Assembly (NCBI RefSeq): GCF_007988805.1
Contig: NZ_BJUV01000013.1
Span: 29,226 to 93,225, forward strand
Direction of reading: 5' to 3'
From: Frigoribacterium faeni
GTDB taxonomy: Bacteria > Actinomycetota > Actinomycetes > Actinomycetales > Microbacteriaceae
Length of the DNA: 64,000 nt
Below, piece after piece: positions 35,414-43,352 of this stretch (position 1 is its first letter; every line of letters begins with the position of its first letter). The position numbers and the translations under genes are program-made. The notes under the pieces are model-generated. The model was not told the DNA's origin and did no database searches. It saw only the letters and a program-made list of their open reading frames with translations.

Positions 35414-35532
35414 CGCACGGGTCGTGCGGCGACCGGGGCCGGGCGCGCCTCCTCGGGGCGGCGCCGGCCGTGCTCGGGTCGGGGCGCGCCCTGCCTGGGC
35501 CCCTGGCGCGGACACGCTCGTAAGATGAGCGC

Positions 35533-36150
35533 ATGCCAACCATCGTGCACGGGTTCGACTGGCCCGACCGCTTCGTCGTCGGGACCATCGGTCGACCGGG
35601 GGCACGGGCCTTCTACCTGCAGGTGCGCGCCGGCTCGCGGGTCGTGAGCGTCGGCCTCGAGAAGCAGCAGGCCGAGGTGCTCGCCGAGAAGGTCGACGAG
35701 CTGCTCGACGAGCTCAAGGCCGCGGAGGGGCGGGGCAACCCGGTCACCATCCCCACCGAGACGCCGGCCGAGCTGGTCGACGACGAACCTCTCGACCAGC
35801 CCGTGGCGGCCGAGTTCCGCACGGGCGCCATCAGCCTCGGCTGGGACCCCTCGACCGCGCAGGTCGTGATCGAGGCGTTCCCGCTCGTCGAGGACGACGC
35901 CGAGTCCGACGACGACGCCCTCCCGTTCGACCCCGGCGCCGCCGAGGACGCCGAGCTGGCCGACCTGACGGGTCTGACCGAGCTGGTCGAGCCGCCGGAG
36001 CTGCTCCGCGTGCGGATCCCGGTGGGCACGGCGCGGGCCTTCGCGACGCGCACGCTCGGCGTGGTGCGGGCCGGCCGCCCGCTCTGCCCGCGGTGCGGCA
36101 ACCCGATGGACCCCGAGGGCCACGACTGCCCCGCCGGCGACCTCTGGTGA
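35533..36150 (+). CDS. DUF3090 family protein
   Basis: This 205-residue protein matches the actinobacterial DUF3090 pattern: an N-terminal beta-rich part (FVVGTIGRPGARAFYLQV, LEKQQAEVLAEKVDELLDEL) and a C-terminal zinc-ribbon-like CPRCGNPMDPEGHDCP. The role is unknown; conserved neighbours suggest one pathway with the phosphatase. Leaderless start: TAAGAT 35521-35526, six bases to ATG. GTGA overlap with the next gene. Confidence 0.92.
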   Translation: MPTIVHGFDWPDRFVVGTIGRPGARAFYLQVRAGSRVVSVGLEKQQAEVLAEKVDELLDELKAAEGRGNPVTIPTETPAELVDDEPLDQPVAAEFRTGAISLGWDPSTAQVVIEAFPLVEDDAESDDDALPFDPGAAEDAELADLTGLTELVEPPELLRVRIPVGTARAFATRTLGVVRAGRPLCPRCGNPMDPEGHDCPAGDLW

Positions 36151-36923
36151 CCACCGGGGTCGATCCGGCCGGCGACGAGCTCGAGCTCGAGCTCACGGCG
36201 CGGCTGACGACGGCCTCGAACGCGACCTTCCTCGGTCTCATCGGCGACCGCGAGGTCGTCTACAAGCCGAGCCGCGGCGAGCGTCCGCTGTGGGACTTCC
36301 CCGACGGCGATCTCGCCCGTCGCGAGGTCGCCGCCTATCTCGTGTCCGAGGCGCTGGGCTGGGACGTCGTGCCCCGCACCTGGCTGCGCGACGGCCCGCA
36401 CGGGCCGGGCATGGTGCAGCTCTGGTGCGACATCGACCCCGAGCACCCCGCCGTCGACCTGCTGCCGACCGAGGACGTGCCCGAGACCGGGTGGCTGACG
36501 GTGCTCGAGGGCAGCGACGAGGACGACCGACCGGTGTCGCTCGTGCACGAGGACGCGCCGACGCTGCGCCGCATGGCGGTGTTCGACGTGGTCGTGAACA
36601 ACGCCGACCGCAAGGGCGACCACGTCCTGGCCCTGGCGGACGGGCGTCGTCACGGAGTCGACCACGGGCTGACGTTCCACGTCGAGCACAAGCTGCGGAC
36701 GGTGCTCTGGGGCTGGATCGGCGACGAGCTGACGGCGGACGAGCTCGCGGACGTCGCTCGCCTGCGGGGTGAGCTCGAGGGGCCGCTCGGGGCGACCCTC
36801 GCCGAGATGCTCTCGACCGAGGCCGTGGCGGCGACGATCGGGCGCATCGACCGGCTTGCCGCCGAGGGGCGGTTCCCGGCGCCGTCGGGGGAGATGTCGG
36901 CGGTGCCCTGGCCGCTGTTCTGA
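36147..36923 (+). CDS. SCO1664-family protein (phosphatidylinositol-kinase-like fold)
   Basis: This 258-residue protein with VVYKPSRGERPLWDFP, REVAAYLVSEALGW, VFDVVVNNADRKGDHVL and GVDHGLTFH resembles the kinase-like SCO1664 family. The Lys, Asn and Asp residues suggest nucleotide and metal binding, but no reaction is known. It is the third gene of the conserved trio. In many actinobacteria mshC follows; here an XRE-cupin gene on the opposite strand does. Confidence 0.9.
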   Translation: MTTGVDPAGDELELELTARLTTASNATFLGLIGDREVVYKPSRGERPLWDFPDGDLARREVAAYLVSEALGWDVVPRTWLRDGPHGPGMVQLWCDIDPEHPAVDLLPTEDVPETGWLTVLEGSDEDDRPVSLVHEDAPTLRRMAVFDVVVNNADRKGDHVLALADGRRHGVDHGLTFHVEHKLRTVLWGWIGDELTADELADVARLRGELEGPLGATLAEMLSTEAVAATIGRIDRLAAEGRFPAPSGEMSAVPWPLF

Positions 36924-36942
36924 GGTCGGGCCACTCGCTCTC

Positions 36943-37515
36943 TCAGGCCTGGCGGTGCCCGGGGAGGTGCGCGCGCTCGCCGTCGTGGTCGAAGATCGTC
37001 AGCAGCTCGACCGGGCCCTCGTGCGCCTCGACACGGTGCGGGGTCATGGTCGAGAACTCGGCGGCCTGCCCTTCGCGCACCAGGATGACCCGCTCGCCGA
37101 GCACGAGGCGGACGGTTCCGCTCAGCACGGTGAACCACTCGTAGCCCGGGTGCACCCGCGGCTCGTCGAACGCGCGCTCGGGTGTGATGCGCATCTTGGC
37201 GATGGTGACGCCGCGCCGGTCGCGCTCGCGCGACAGCAGCCACATCGTCATGCCGGCGCTGGCCTCGGGCTCGGGGCGGATGACGACGTCGTCGTCGCCC
37301 TCGGGCTCGACGAGCTGGTCGAGCGTCGTGCCGAGCGCCTGGGCGATGGGGACGAGCTGGTCGAGCGCGATGCGACGGTGCCCGGTCTCGATCCGGCTCA
37401 GCGTGGAGGCCGAGAGGTAGCAGCGCGCCGCCAGGGTGTCGAGGGTCCAGCCACGGGCGATCCGGAGGCCGCGGATGCGCTGGCGGACGATCTCGTCGAG
37501 GGGTTCTTGCGTCAT
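36943..37515 (-). CDS. XRE-family regulator with cupin domain
   Basis: The N-terminal helix-turn-helix (RGLRIARGWTLDTLAARCYLSASTLSRIETG) is joined to a C-terminal cupin (HPGYEWFTVLSGTVRLVLGE, TPHRVEAHEGP). Such regulators sense a small ligand in the cupin barrel. I take ATG 37515 (190 residues); a TTG two codons upstream is possible. The ATG lies at the exact centre of the palindrome CTTGCGTCATACGCAAG, with a -10-like CATAGT (37530-37525) just upstream. This implies a nearly leaderless, self-regulated gene. Confidence 0.9.
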   Translation of the reverse strand: MTQEPLDEIVRQRIRGLRIARGWTLDTLAARCYLSASTLSRIETGHRRIALDQLVPIAQALGTTLDQLVEPEGDDDVVIRPEPEASAGMTMWLLSRERDRRGVTIAKMRITPERAFDEPRVHPGYEWFTVLSGTVRLVLGERVILVREGQAAEFSTMTPHRVEAHEGPVELLTIFDHDGERAHLPGHRQA

Positions 37516-37522
37516 ACGCAAG
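37506..37522. promoter_or_regulatory. 7-3-7 palindrome centred on the XRE-cupin start codon
   Basis: CTTGCGT and ACGCAAG flank CAT, the complement of the ATG start codon. Placement over the transcription start suggests direct autorepression. The divergent methyltransferase promoter (TACCCT 37550-37555) is only 28 bp away and may be co-controlled. Confidence 0.65.
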
Positions 37523-37561
37523 AGACTATGCCAGATGCGAAGTCGCGCCTACCCTGGAGAG

Positions 37562-38470
37562 ATGACGACGCATCACGCTGATCGGACTCCGGGCCATCAC
37601 TCGCACTCGCACTCGCACTCGCACTCTCACTCCTCGCGTCCGGGCCACGGGCCGGCCTCCGACGACGCGGCCGAGCTCGCCGACCTCGCCGAGATCCTCG
37701 ATCTGGACGCCGTGCTCGGGGCGCCGGTCCTCGCCGTGGCGACCGACGCCGTGGCCGCCGCTCTCGGCGGTGCACCCCGGGTCGCCGTCGACCTCGGTGC
37801 CGGCACGGGGACGGGCAGCCTGTTCCTCGCGGACCGGTTCGCGGGGGTGCGGGTCCACGCTCTGGATGCGTCGGCCGGCATGCTCGACCGGCTCCGCGCC
37901 TCCTCGGCGGCCGTCGACGTCGACGACCGGGTCGAGGCGCACCTGGTCGACCTCGACGGCGACTGGCCGGCGGTCGTGCCGCGCGGGGTCGACCTGGCCT
38001 GGGCGGCGCTGTCGCTGCACCACGTGACCGACGCCGCGCAGGTGCTGCGCCAGGCGTTCGGCGTGCTGCGCCCCGGGGGAGTGCTCGTCGTGACCGAGTT
38101 CACCGGCACGACGACGTTCACGCCCGACGACCTCGGCACGGGCGTCGAGGGGCTCGATGCGCGTCTCGTCGGGGCTCTCGCCGCGCGCGGCTACCCCGTC
38201 ACGGCGGACTGGACCGCGGCCCTGGGCGAGGCGGGCTTCGCGCCGGTCGAGCGGCACGAGAGCGCGCTCGTCGCGTCGGCCGCGACCGCCGAGGGCGCCC
38301 GGTACCTCGCGCTGCACCTGGCGCGGAACCGCGATCTGCTCGAGGGCGACCTCTCGGACGACGACGTCGCCGCGCTCGACTCCGCGATCGCGGCCGTGGC
38401 GGCGGGCGCCTCGGACCTGCACCACGAGTCGGGTCGCGCGATCTGGATCGCCGTCCGGCCGGCGGGATAG
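37562..38470 (+). CDS. SAM-dependent methyltransferase with His-Ser repeat N-terminus
   Basis: This 302-residue class I methyltransferase has VAVDLGAGTGTGSLFL (motif I), VHALDASAGML, DLAWAALSLHHV and LRPGGVLVVTEF. The substrate is unknown. Residues 12-24 read HHSHSHSHSHSHS, encoded by tandem CACTCG hexamers (near 37600-37629), a possible metal-binding or slippage tract. ATG 37562 has both a leaderless -10 (TACCCT) and a GGAGAG just before it. Confidence 0.87.
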   Translation: MTTHHADRTPGHHSHSHSHSHSHSSRPGHGPASDDAAELADLAEILDLDAVLGAPVLAVATDAVAAALGGAPRVAVDLGAGTGTGSLFLADRFAGVRVHALDASAGMLDRLRASSAAVDVDDRVEAHLVDLDGDWPAVVPRGVDLAWAALSLHHVTDAAQVLRQAFGVLRPGGVLVVTEFTGTTTFTPDDLGTGVEGLDARLVGALAARGYPVTADWTAALGEAGFAPVERHESALVASAATAEGARYLALHLARNRDLLEGDLSDDDVAALDSAIAAVAAGASDLHHESGRAIWIAVRPAG

Positions 38471-38518
38471 CGCGCAGGGCCGTTCGGGCTGCGACGAGGA
38501 GCGTTGGGACAAGACTCC

Positions 38519-38566
38519 TTGACATCGAGTCGGTTTCCGACCCACAATGTGTCAAGGGAACTTGAC
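38519..38566 (+). promoter_or_regulatory. promoter and GTCAAG-N4-CTTGAC operator of the ABC-2 operon
   Basis: TTGACA (38519-38524) and CACAAT (38543-38548) form a promoter with an 18-bp spacer. Directly downstream is the perfect inverted repeat GTCAAGGGAACTTGAC (38551-38566). A third half site CTTGAC (38518-38523) overlaps the -35. The XRE-type protein encoded as third gene of the operon is the likely ligand of these sites. Confidence 0.75.
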
Positions 38567-38580
38567 TTGAGGGGGTCGGC

Positions 38581-39381
38581 ATGCGGCATTGGCGACGCGT
38601 CTTCGCACACGTGGCGATGATCTCGGCCCGCGATCTGCTGCGGACGCCGATGACGACGATCTCGATGGCGACGGTCTTCGTCGTCTTCCTCGCGATCCAG
38701 CTGCTGCTGCAGTGGTCGGTCGAGTCGCAGGGCGGCGACGTCGACCTGCTCGGCGCCGACCTCGGCATCGTCTTCATGGCCGGCTGCTGCGCCGTGGCCC
38801 TCGTGGGCACGAGCGTGCCCCTCGTCGCGATGCGCGAGCGGGGCACGCTGCGCGCCTTCGCGACGGTGCCGATGCCCCGCTCCGCGTTCCTGCTGGGGAT
38901 GCTCCCGGTCCGGGTCGCGATCGTCCTGCTCGAGATGGCCGTCGTCCTCGTCGTCGCCGGTGCGAGGGGCCACCTCGACGGTGCCCCGCTCGCGCGGTTC
39001 GCCGCGACGGCGACGATCGGGGCGGCGATGCTCTTCGCCGTCGCGCTGCTCGTCGCGTCCCGGGGGCGGTCGGCGGAGGCGACCCAGCAGAGCATGGCGA
39101 TGGTGTCGATCCTGGTCGTCTTCGCGTCGGGCGGGCTCGTGCCCGACGAGATCGTGCCCGGCTGGGCCGTCGCCGCGATGCGCGCCCTGCCGACGACCTG
39201 GTTCGCCGAGGCCGCAGCCGCCGACCTCGCGGGCGATCCGGCCTTCGCGCCCGTGCCGGTCCTCTGGGCGGGGATGGCCCTGGTCGCCGTCGCCGCCTCG
39301 GCGACCGCGGTGCGGCGATTCGACTGGGACTCCCGCGGCAGAGCGCGGCGTCCGAACGAGAGGGAGAAGACACATGCCTGA
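38581..39381 (+). CDS. ABC-2 type transporter permease
   Basis: This 266-residue membrane protein has six hydrophobic segments in the ABC-2 layout: FVVFLAIQLLLQW, MAGCCAVALVGTSVPLVAMR, the coupling-helix-like ERGTLRAFATVPMPRSAFL, then VRVAIVLLEMAVVLVVA. It probably exports a lipid-like or toxic compound with the ATPase at 40023-40955. It is the first gene of a four-gene overlapping operon. Confidence 0.88.
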   Translation: MRHWRRVFAHVAMISARDLLRTPMTTISMATVFVVFLAIQLLLQWSVESQGGDVDLLGADLGIVFMAGCCAVALVGTSVPLVAMRERGTLRAFATVPMPRSAFLLGMLPVRVAIVLLEMAVVLVVAGARGHLDGAPLARFAATATIGAAMLFAVALLVASRGRSAEATQQSMAMVSILVVFASGGLVPDEIVPGWAVAAMRALPTTWFAEAAAADLAGDPAFAPVPVLWAGMALVAVAASATAVRRFDWDSRGRARRPNEREKTHA

Positions 39382-39805
39382 CGTCCACGACACGGCCGGA
39401 CCTCGACGCACACCCGGCGAGGTGCGGCGCACGCGCCGGTACGCCGTCGAGTTCTCGGCCTGCATCACGGTGGCGGTCGTGCTGATCCTGCTGCCGATCG
39501 AGGCCCTCGTGGGCGCCTCGTCCGAGACCCTGCGCACGGTGTGGGCGCTGCTCCCGCTCCTCCCGGCGCTCGGGGCGACCGTCGCCGTGATCCGCTACGT
39601 CCGCCGCATCGACGAGCTGCAGCGGCGCCTCGTCACGGACGCCCTCGCCATCGCGTTCGGTGCCTCGATGCTCACCGCGCTCGCGGTCGCCTTCGTGCGG
39701 TCGGCGGACCAGCCGGTCGGCCAGCCGGAATGGGCCGTCTTCCTGGTCGGGATGCTGGCCTTCGGGCTGGCCGTCGCGATCCTCTCGGCGAGGGCGTCGC
39801 GATGA
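39374..39805 (+). CDS. four-helix membrane protein of unknown function
   Basis: This 143-residue protein has four hydrophobic segments (CITVAVVLILLPIEALV, VWALLPLLPALGATVAVI, ALAIAFGASMLTALAVAF, WAVFLVGMLAFGLAVAIL) separated by a short basic loop with RRIDELQRRL. The start overlaps the permease gene by eight bases and the end overlaps the regulator by four. Its association with an XRE regulator and ABC exporter suggests a sensor or accessory subunit. The family was not identified. Confidence 0.8.
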   Translation: MPDVHDTAGPRRTPGEVRRTRRYAVEFSACITVAVVLILLPIEALVGASSETLRTVWALLPLLPALGATVAVIRYVRRIDELQRRLVTDALAIAFGASMLTALAVAFVRSADQPVGQPEWAVFLVGMLAFGLAVAILSARASR

Positions 39806-40026
39806 GGAACCGACTGCGGGCGCTCCGTGATGAGAGGGGCTGGTCTCAGGCGGCTCTCGCCGAACGGCTCGACGTCTCGCGTCAGACGGTCAACGCCGTC
39901 GAGACGGGGCGCTACGACCCGTCGCTGCCGCTGGCCTTCCGGATCTCGCAGTGCTTCGCGGTCCCGATCGAGCAGATCTTCACGCCGGACGAGCACGACG
40001 CCCCGCCGAGCGGCGGACGTCGATGA
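39802..40026 (+). CDS. small XRE-type repressor
   Basis: This 74-residue protein is almost only a helix-turn-helix (LRDERGWSQAALAERLDVSRQTVNAVETGRYDPS), close to the YgzD/Xre-small family. It is translated by ATGA coupling from the membrane protein and into the ATPase. It probably binds the GTCAAG/CTTGAC sites at the operon promoter. Confidence 0.92.
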   Translation: MRNRLRALRDERGWSQAALAERLDVSRQTVNAVETGRYDPSLPLAFRISQCFAVPIEQIFTPDEHDAPPSGGRR

Positions 40027-40955
40027 GCGCCGTGGGCGAGTCCGCGTCGACCGCCGTGCTGCGGGCTCGTGGTCTCGGGGTCGACATCGACTCCATCACG
40101 ATCCTCGCCGGGGTCGACCTCGACGTGTCGGCGGGCGAGGTGGTCGGTGTGATCGGTCGCAACGGCGCGGGCAAGAGCACGCTGCTCGACGTGGTCGCCG
40201 GTGTGCGCCGCCCCACGACCGGCGACGTCGTCGCCTTCGGCCTCGAGCCCTGGCGGCATCGCGCCGCCGTCACGAGGCGCGTGGCCGTCCAGGCGCAGTC
40301 CGCGGCGCTGCTGCCCAGCCTCACCGTCATCGAGACCCTGCGACTGTTCGCAGCCGTCCACGATGTGCACCGTCCGCTGCACGACGTCGTGGCGCAGACC
40401 GGACTGGACCCCGTGCTCGGCCGCCGGATCGCCGTCCTCTCGGGTGGCGAGGCGCGGCGGGTGCAGCTCGCCATCGCTCTGCTCCCGTTCGCCGAGCTGG
40501 TGCTGCTCGACGAGCCGACGGCGGCCGTCGACCCGGCGGGGCGGATGCTCATCGCGGCGATCGTGAGCGACCTCGCTCGCCAGGGGGTCGGCGTCCTGCT
40601 CGCCACGCACGACATGGCCGACGCCGAGCAGTGGTGCGACCGGATCGTCGTGCTCGAACGCGGATCCGTCATCGCCGCGGGTGCCCCGGCGGAGCTCGTC
40701 GCTCGCCATCGGGCCGCCGCGACCGTCGTCTTCCGCGTCGGGTCGGACGCCGAGCTGCCGGCCGTGCGGTCGCTGGTCGCATCCGACGACCTCGCCGTCT
40801 CGATCGACCATGACGGCGTGGAGGTGCGGATCACCACGGACGACGCCGACACGACCCTGCGCCGGGTCACCTTCGCCCCGGGGTTCCGTGCCCGCGACAT
40901 CCGGGTGCTCCGGGGCGGGCTGGGCGAGGTCTTCTTCGGCGGGCCGCCGGCCTGA
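40023..40955 (+). CDS. ABC transporter ATP-binding protein
   Basis: This 310-residue ATPase has Walker A GRNGAGKSTLL, signature LSGGEARRVQLA, Walker B LVLLDEPTAAVDP and H-loop ATHDMADAEQW. The C-terminal 70 residues (after about 235) are a regulatory domain like those of drug or antibiotic exporters (DrrA type). It should drive the ABC-2 permease encoded three genes upstream. Confidence 0.92.
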   Translation: MSAVGESASTAVLRARGLGVDIDSITILAGVDLDVSAGEVVGVIGRNGAGKSTLLDVVAGVRRPTTGDVVAFGLEPWRHRAAVTRRVAVQAQSAALLPSLTVIETLRLFAAVHDVHRPLHDVVAQTGLDPVLGRRIAVLSGGEARRVQLAIALLPFAELVLLDEPTAAVDPAGRMLIAAIVSDLARQGVGVLLATHDMADAEQWCDRIVVLERGSVIAAGAPAELVARHRAAATVVFRVGSDAELPAVRSLVASDDLAVSIDHDGVEVRITTDDADTTLRRVTFAPGFRARDIRVLRGGLGEVFFGGPPA

Positions 40956-40983
40956 CCCGCCTGCTCCTCGGCGGGGCCGGGCC

Positions 40984-41340
40984 TCAGGTCGCGGGGCAGG
41001 TGAACGGGCCGAGGGTGCCGTCGTGGGTGCCCGGGCCGAGCTCGGCGCAGACGCCGGTGTCGCCGGTGAGGACGGCGTGGAAGTAGAGGATCCCGCCCAC
41101 GAACGCCGCGGTCGTGGCGATCCCGACCACGAGGCCGGCCACGGCGACCGCGTTCCGCTCGCCGGCCAGCCGCGACCGGATGAGCGCGACGAGGCTGACG
41201 ACGATGCCGATCGGCCCTGCGAGGCACGACAGGATCAGACCCAGGACGGCGAGCGTCCTCAGGTTCGCGGCAGGAGCGGCAGGAGGCGCGACCGGCGCCG
41301 CAGCCGCGGCCCTCGCCTCCCGACGGCGACGCCTACCCAC
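40984..41340 (-). CDS. DUF4190-like two-helix membrane protein
   Basis: This 118-residue protein has a basic, Ala/Pro-rich N-terminus (MGRRRRREARAAAAAP), two hydrophobic segments (LRTLAVLGLILSCLAGPIGI, VAVAGLVVGIATTAAFVGGI) and a short extracellular tail with two cysteines. Its start overlaps the DsbA-like gene end by eight bases, so it is in the same operon and might be a substrate or partner of that oxidase. Confidence 0.75.
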   Translation of the reverse strand: MGRRRRREARAAAAAPVAPPAAPAANLRTLAVLGLILSCLAGPIGIVVSLVALIRSRLAGERNAVAVAGLVVGIATTAAFVGGILYFHAVLTGDTGVCAELGPGTHDGTLGPFTCPAT

Positions 41341-42007
41341 CGGAGACCGCGCTCTCGACCGCGTTCTCGAGATCGTCGACCGCGGTGAGCTGGAGCATGC
41401 GCCCGTCGACGAAGAAGGTGGGGGTGCCGGTCACGCCGAGCGCCGTCCCCTCTGCTCGATCGGCCACCACACGCTCGAGGGTAGCGGGGTCGGCCACGGC
41501 GGCGTCGAAGGCGGCCATGTCGAGACCCAGGTCGGCGGCGAACGTGCGGAACAGGGCGGCCTCGGACTCCTGCTTCTCACCCCATTCGGCCTGGGTCTCG
41601 TACAGGCGGGAGTACATCGCCTCGAGCCGCCCCTGCTGCGCCGCGGCCTCGACGGCGACGGCGGCGTTCTCGGAGTTCCGGTGCGCCGGGATCGGGAAGT
41701 ACCGGATCGCGACGTTGATCCGCCCGTCGTACTTCTCGCGCACCTGCTCGACGTACGGGTACATCGCCCCGCACGATTCGCACTCGAAGTCGAGGAACTC
41801 CACGACCGTGACGGCGTCGTCACCCACCTCGTCGAGATAGCGGGTGTCGTCGCGGACGACCTCGGCGGCGGTCGGCTCGACCGTCGGGTCGTCCGTCAGC
41901 GGCTGCGCCATGTCGGTGCGACTGCCGTTGTGGATCACGACGAAGACGATGATGCCGGCGGTGACGAGCAATGCGATGACGGCGACGATGAACTGGTTCT
42001 TGACCAT
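41333..42007 (-). CDS. membrane-anchored DsbA-like thiol oxidoreductase
   Basis: This 224-residue protein has an N-terminal anchor (FIVAVIALLVTAGIIVFVVI) and a thioredoxin fold whose active site is CESC in FLDFECESCGAMYPYV. It has the helical insertion of DsbA and the cis-Pro region VTGTPTFFVDG. It should form disulfide bonds in exported proteins. The start lies two bases beyond the M23 gene's stop, suggesting co-translation with that exported peptidase. Confidence 0.9.
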   Translation of the reverse strand: MVKNQFIVAVIALLVTAGIIVFVVIHNGSRTDMAQPLTDDPTVEPTAAEVVRDDTRYLDEVGDDAVTVVEFLDFECESCGAMYPYVEQVREKYDGRINVAIRYFPIPAHRNSENAAVAVEAAAQQGRLEAMYSRLYETQAEWGEKQESEAALFRTFAADLGLDMAAFDAAVADPATLERVVADRAEGTALGVTGTPTFFVDGRMLQLTAVDDLENAVESAVSGG

Positions 42008-42009
42008 GG

Positions 42010-43254
42010 TCAGACTCCTCGGTTCGTGAGGTAGGCGACGGGGTCGGTGGCTGCGCCGCCCTGTCGGAGTTCGAAGTGCAGGTGGCAGCCCGTCGAGAGT
42101 CCGGCGCTGCCGACCTCGGCGATCCGCTGCCCGGCGGTGACCGTCTGCCCGACGCTCACCTGGACGCCGCCCGCGTACATGTGGGCGTAGTTGGTCGAGA
42201 CCCCGCCGGCCGAGGTGATCGTGATGAGATTCCCGTACCCGCCGTAGGCGCCCGCGTAGGTGACCGTCCCCGCGGCTGCGGCGTAGATGCCCGTTCCGCA
42301 CGAGGCGCCGAAGTCGGCGCCGGCGTGCAGCTTGACGAATCCCAGGACGGGGTGGACCCGCATCCCGTACGCCTGATAGCTCGAGTACGAGGTGATGGGC
42401 ATCGTCCAGCCCGCCGCCGACACCGCGGATGACGTCGGCGCGGCCTCCGTCGACGAGGCCGCCGCGGCGGCGGCGCGCGCGGCGGCCGCCCGCCGGGCCG
42501 CATCGGCCTCGGCTCGGATCCGGATCGCCTCGGCCTCGGCGAAGCCCTCCTCCGCCGAGACGGTCGCCTGCTCCAGGACGGCGAGCTGCGCCTCCAGGTC
42601 GATGCTCCGCGCCTCCTGCTCCGTGACGGCCGCGCGGGCGGACTCGACCGCCTCGATCGCCTCGTCACGGGCCGAGGCGGCGAGGCCGGCCAGACGATCG
42701 CGCTCGGTCGTGGCGACCTGCGCCTGATCCTCGAGAGCTCTGGCCGCGTTGCCGGCGACCGCCGCCTCCTCGAGCATCCGGTTCGCGGTCCGCGACACCT
42801 GGGTCGCCGTTCCGAGGCGGCTGAGGAGGTCGTCGGCACCGGACCCCGAGGCCACGATCGTCGTCGTGAGGTCCGTTCCGCCGGTGCGGGTGAGGCTCGC
42901 CGCCCATCGGGCGACCTGCGACTGCGACTCGGCCGCCGCGGTCTCGGCGCGGGCGACGTCGGCGGTGAGCTTCCGCAGGGTCTCGGTCGCCTCGTCGGCG
43001 GCGTCCTGCGTTCTCTGGAGCTCCTCGCCGCGCTGCCGCGCGAGGGCCTCGAGCGTCGTCGCCTCCCGTCTCAGGTCGTCGAGGAGCGTGGTCAGTTCGC
43101 TGATCCGCTCGGCGGTCGCGGACTCGTCTGATCGGGCTGCCAGGACGTCGTCCCAGGTGGGATAGGACGCGCCGGAGGCCGGTGGTGCGGTGAGCAGGGT
43201 GGCGGCGAGGACGGCCGCGAGGGCCGGCGCCGTCACCCGGAGGGTGCGTGTCAT
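42010..43254 (-). CDS. secreted M23 peptidoglycan endopeptidase with coiled coil
   Basis: This 414-residue protein has a signal peptide (ending PPASGAS), a coiled coil of about 230 residues rich in Ala/Glu/Arg, and a C-terminal LytM/M23 domain. The domain has GMRVHPVLGFVKLHAGADFG (HxxxD zinc site), NYAHM and HLHFEL. This EnvC-like layout is found in proteins that cut or activate cutting of peptidoglycan during division. Two cysteines in the M23 domain (GASCGTG and STGCHLH) could be oxidised by the next gene's product. Confidence 0.9.
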   Translation of the reverse strand: MTRTLRVTAPALAAVLAATLLTAPPASGASYPTWDDVLAARSDESATAERISELTTLLDDLRREATTLEALARQRGEELQRTQDAADEATETLRKLTADVARAETAAAESQSQVARWAASLTRTGGTDLTTTIVASGSGADDLLSRLGTATQVSRTANRMLEEAAVAGNAARALEDQAQVATTERDRLAGLAASARDEAIEAVESARAAVTEQEARSIDLEAQLAVLEQATVSAEEGFAEAEAIRIRAEADAARRAAAARAAAAAASSTEAAPTSSAVSAAGWTMPITSYSSYQAYGMRVHPVLGFVKLHAGADFGASCGTGIYAAAAGTVTYAGAYGGYGNLITITSAGGVSTNYAHMYAGGVQVSVGQTVTAGQRIAEVGSAGLSTGCHLHFELRQGGAATDPVAYLTNRGV

Positions 43255-43352
43255 GTCGGTGGTGTCCTCGGTCTCGAAGGGGGCACGTCGACGGCGCGCG
43301 ACCGCTCAGAGGGTCGCCGTCCGTCGACGTGCAGGTCGCGATCGGGGCCGGT

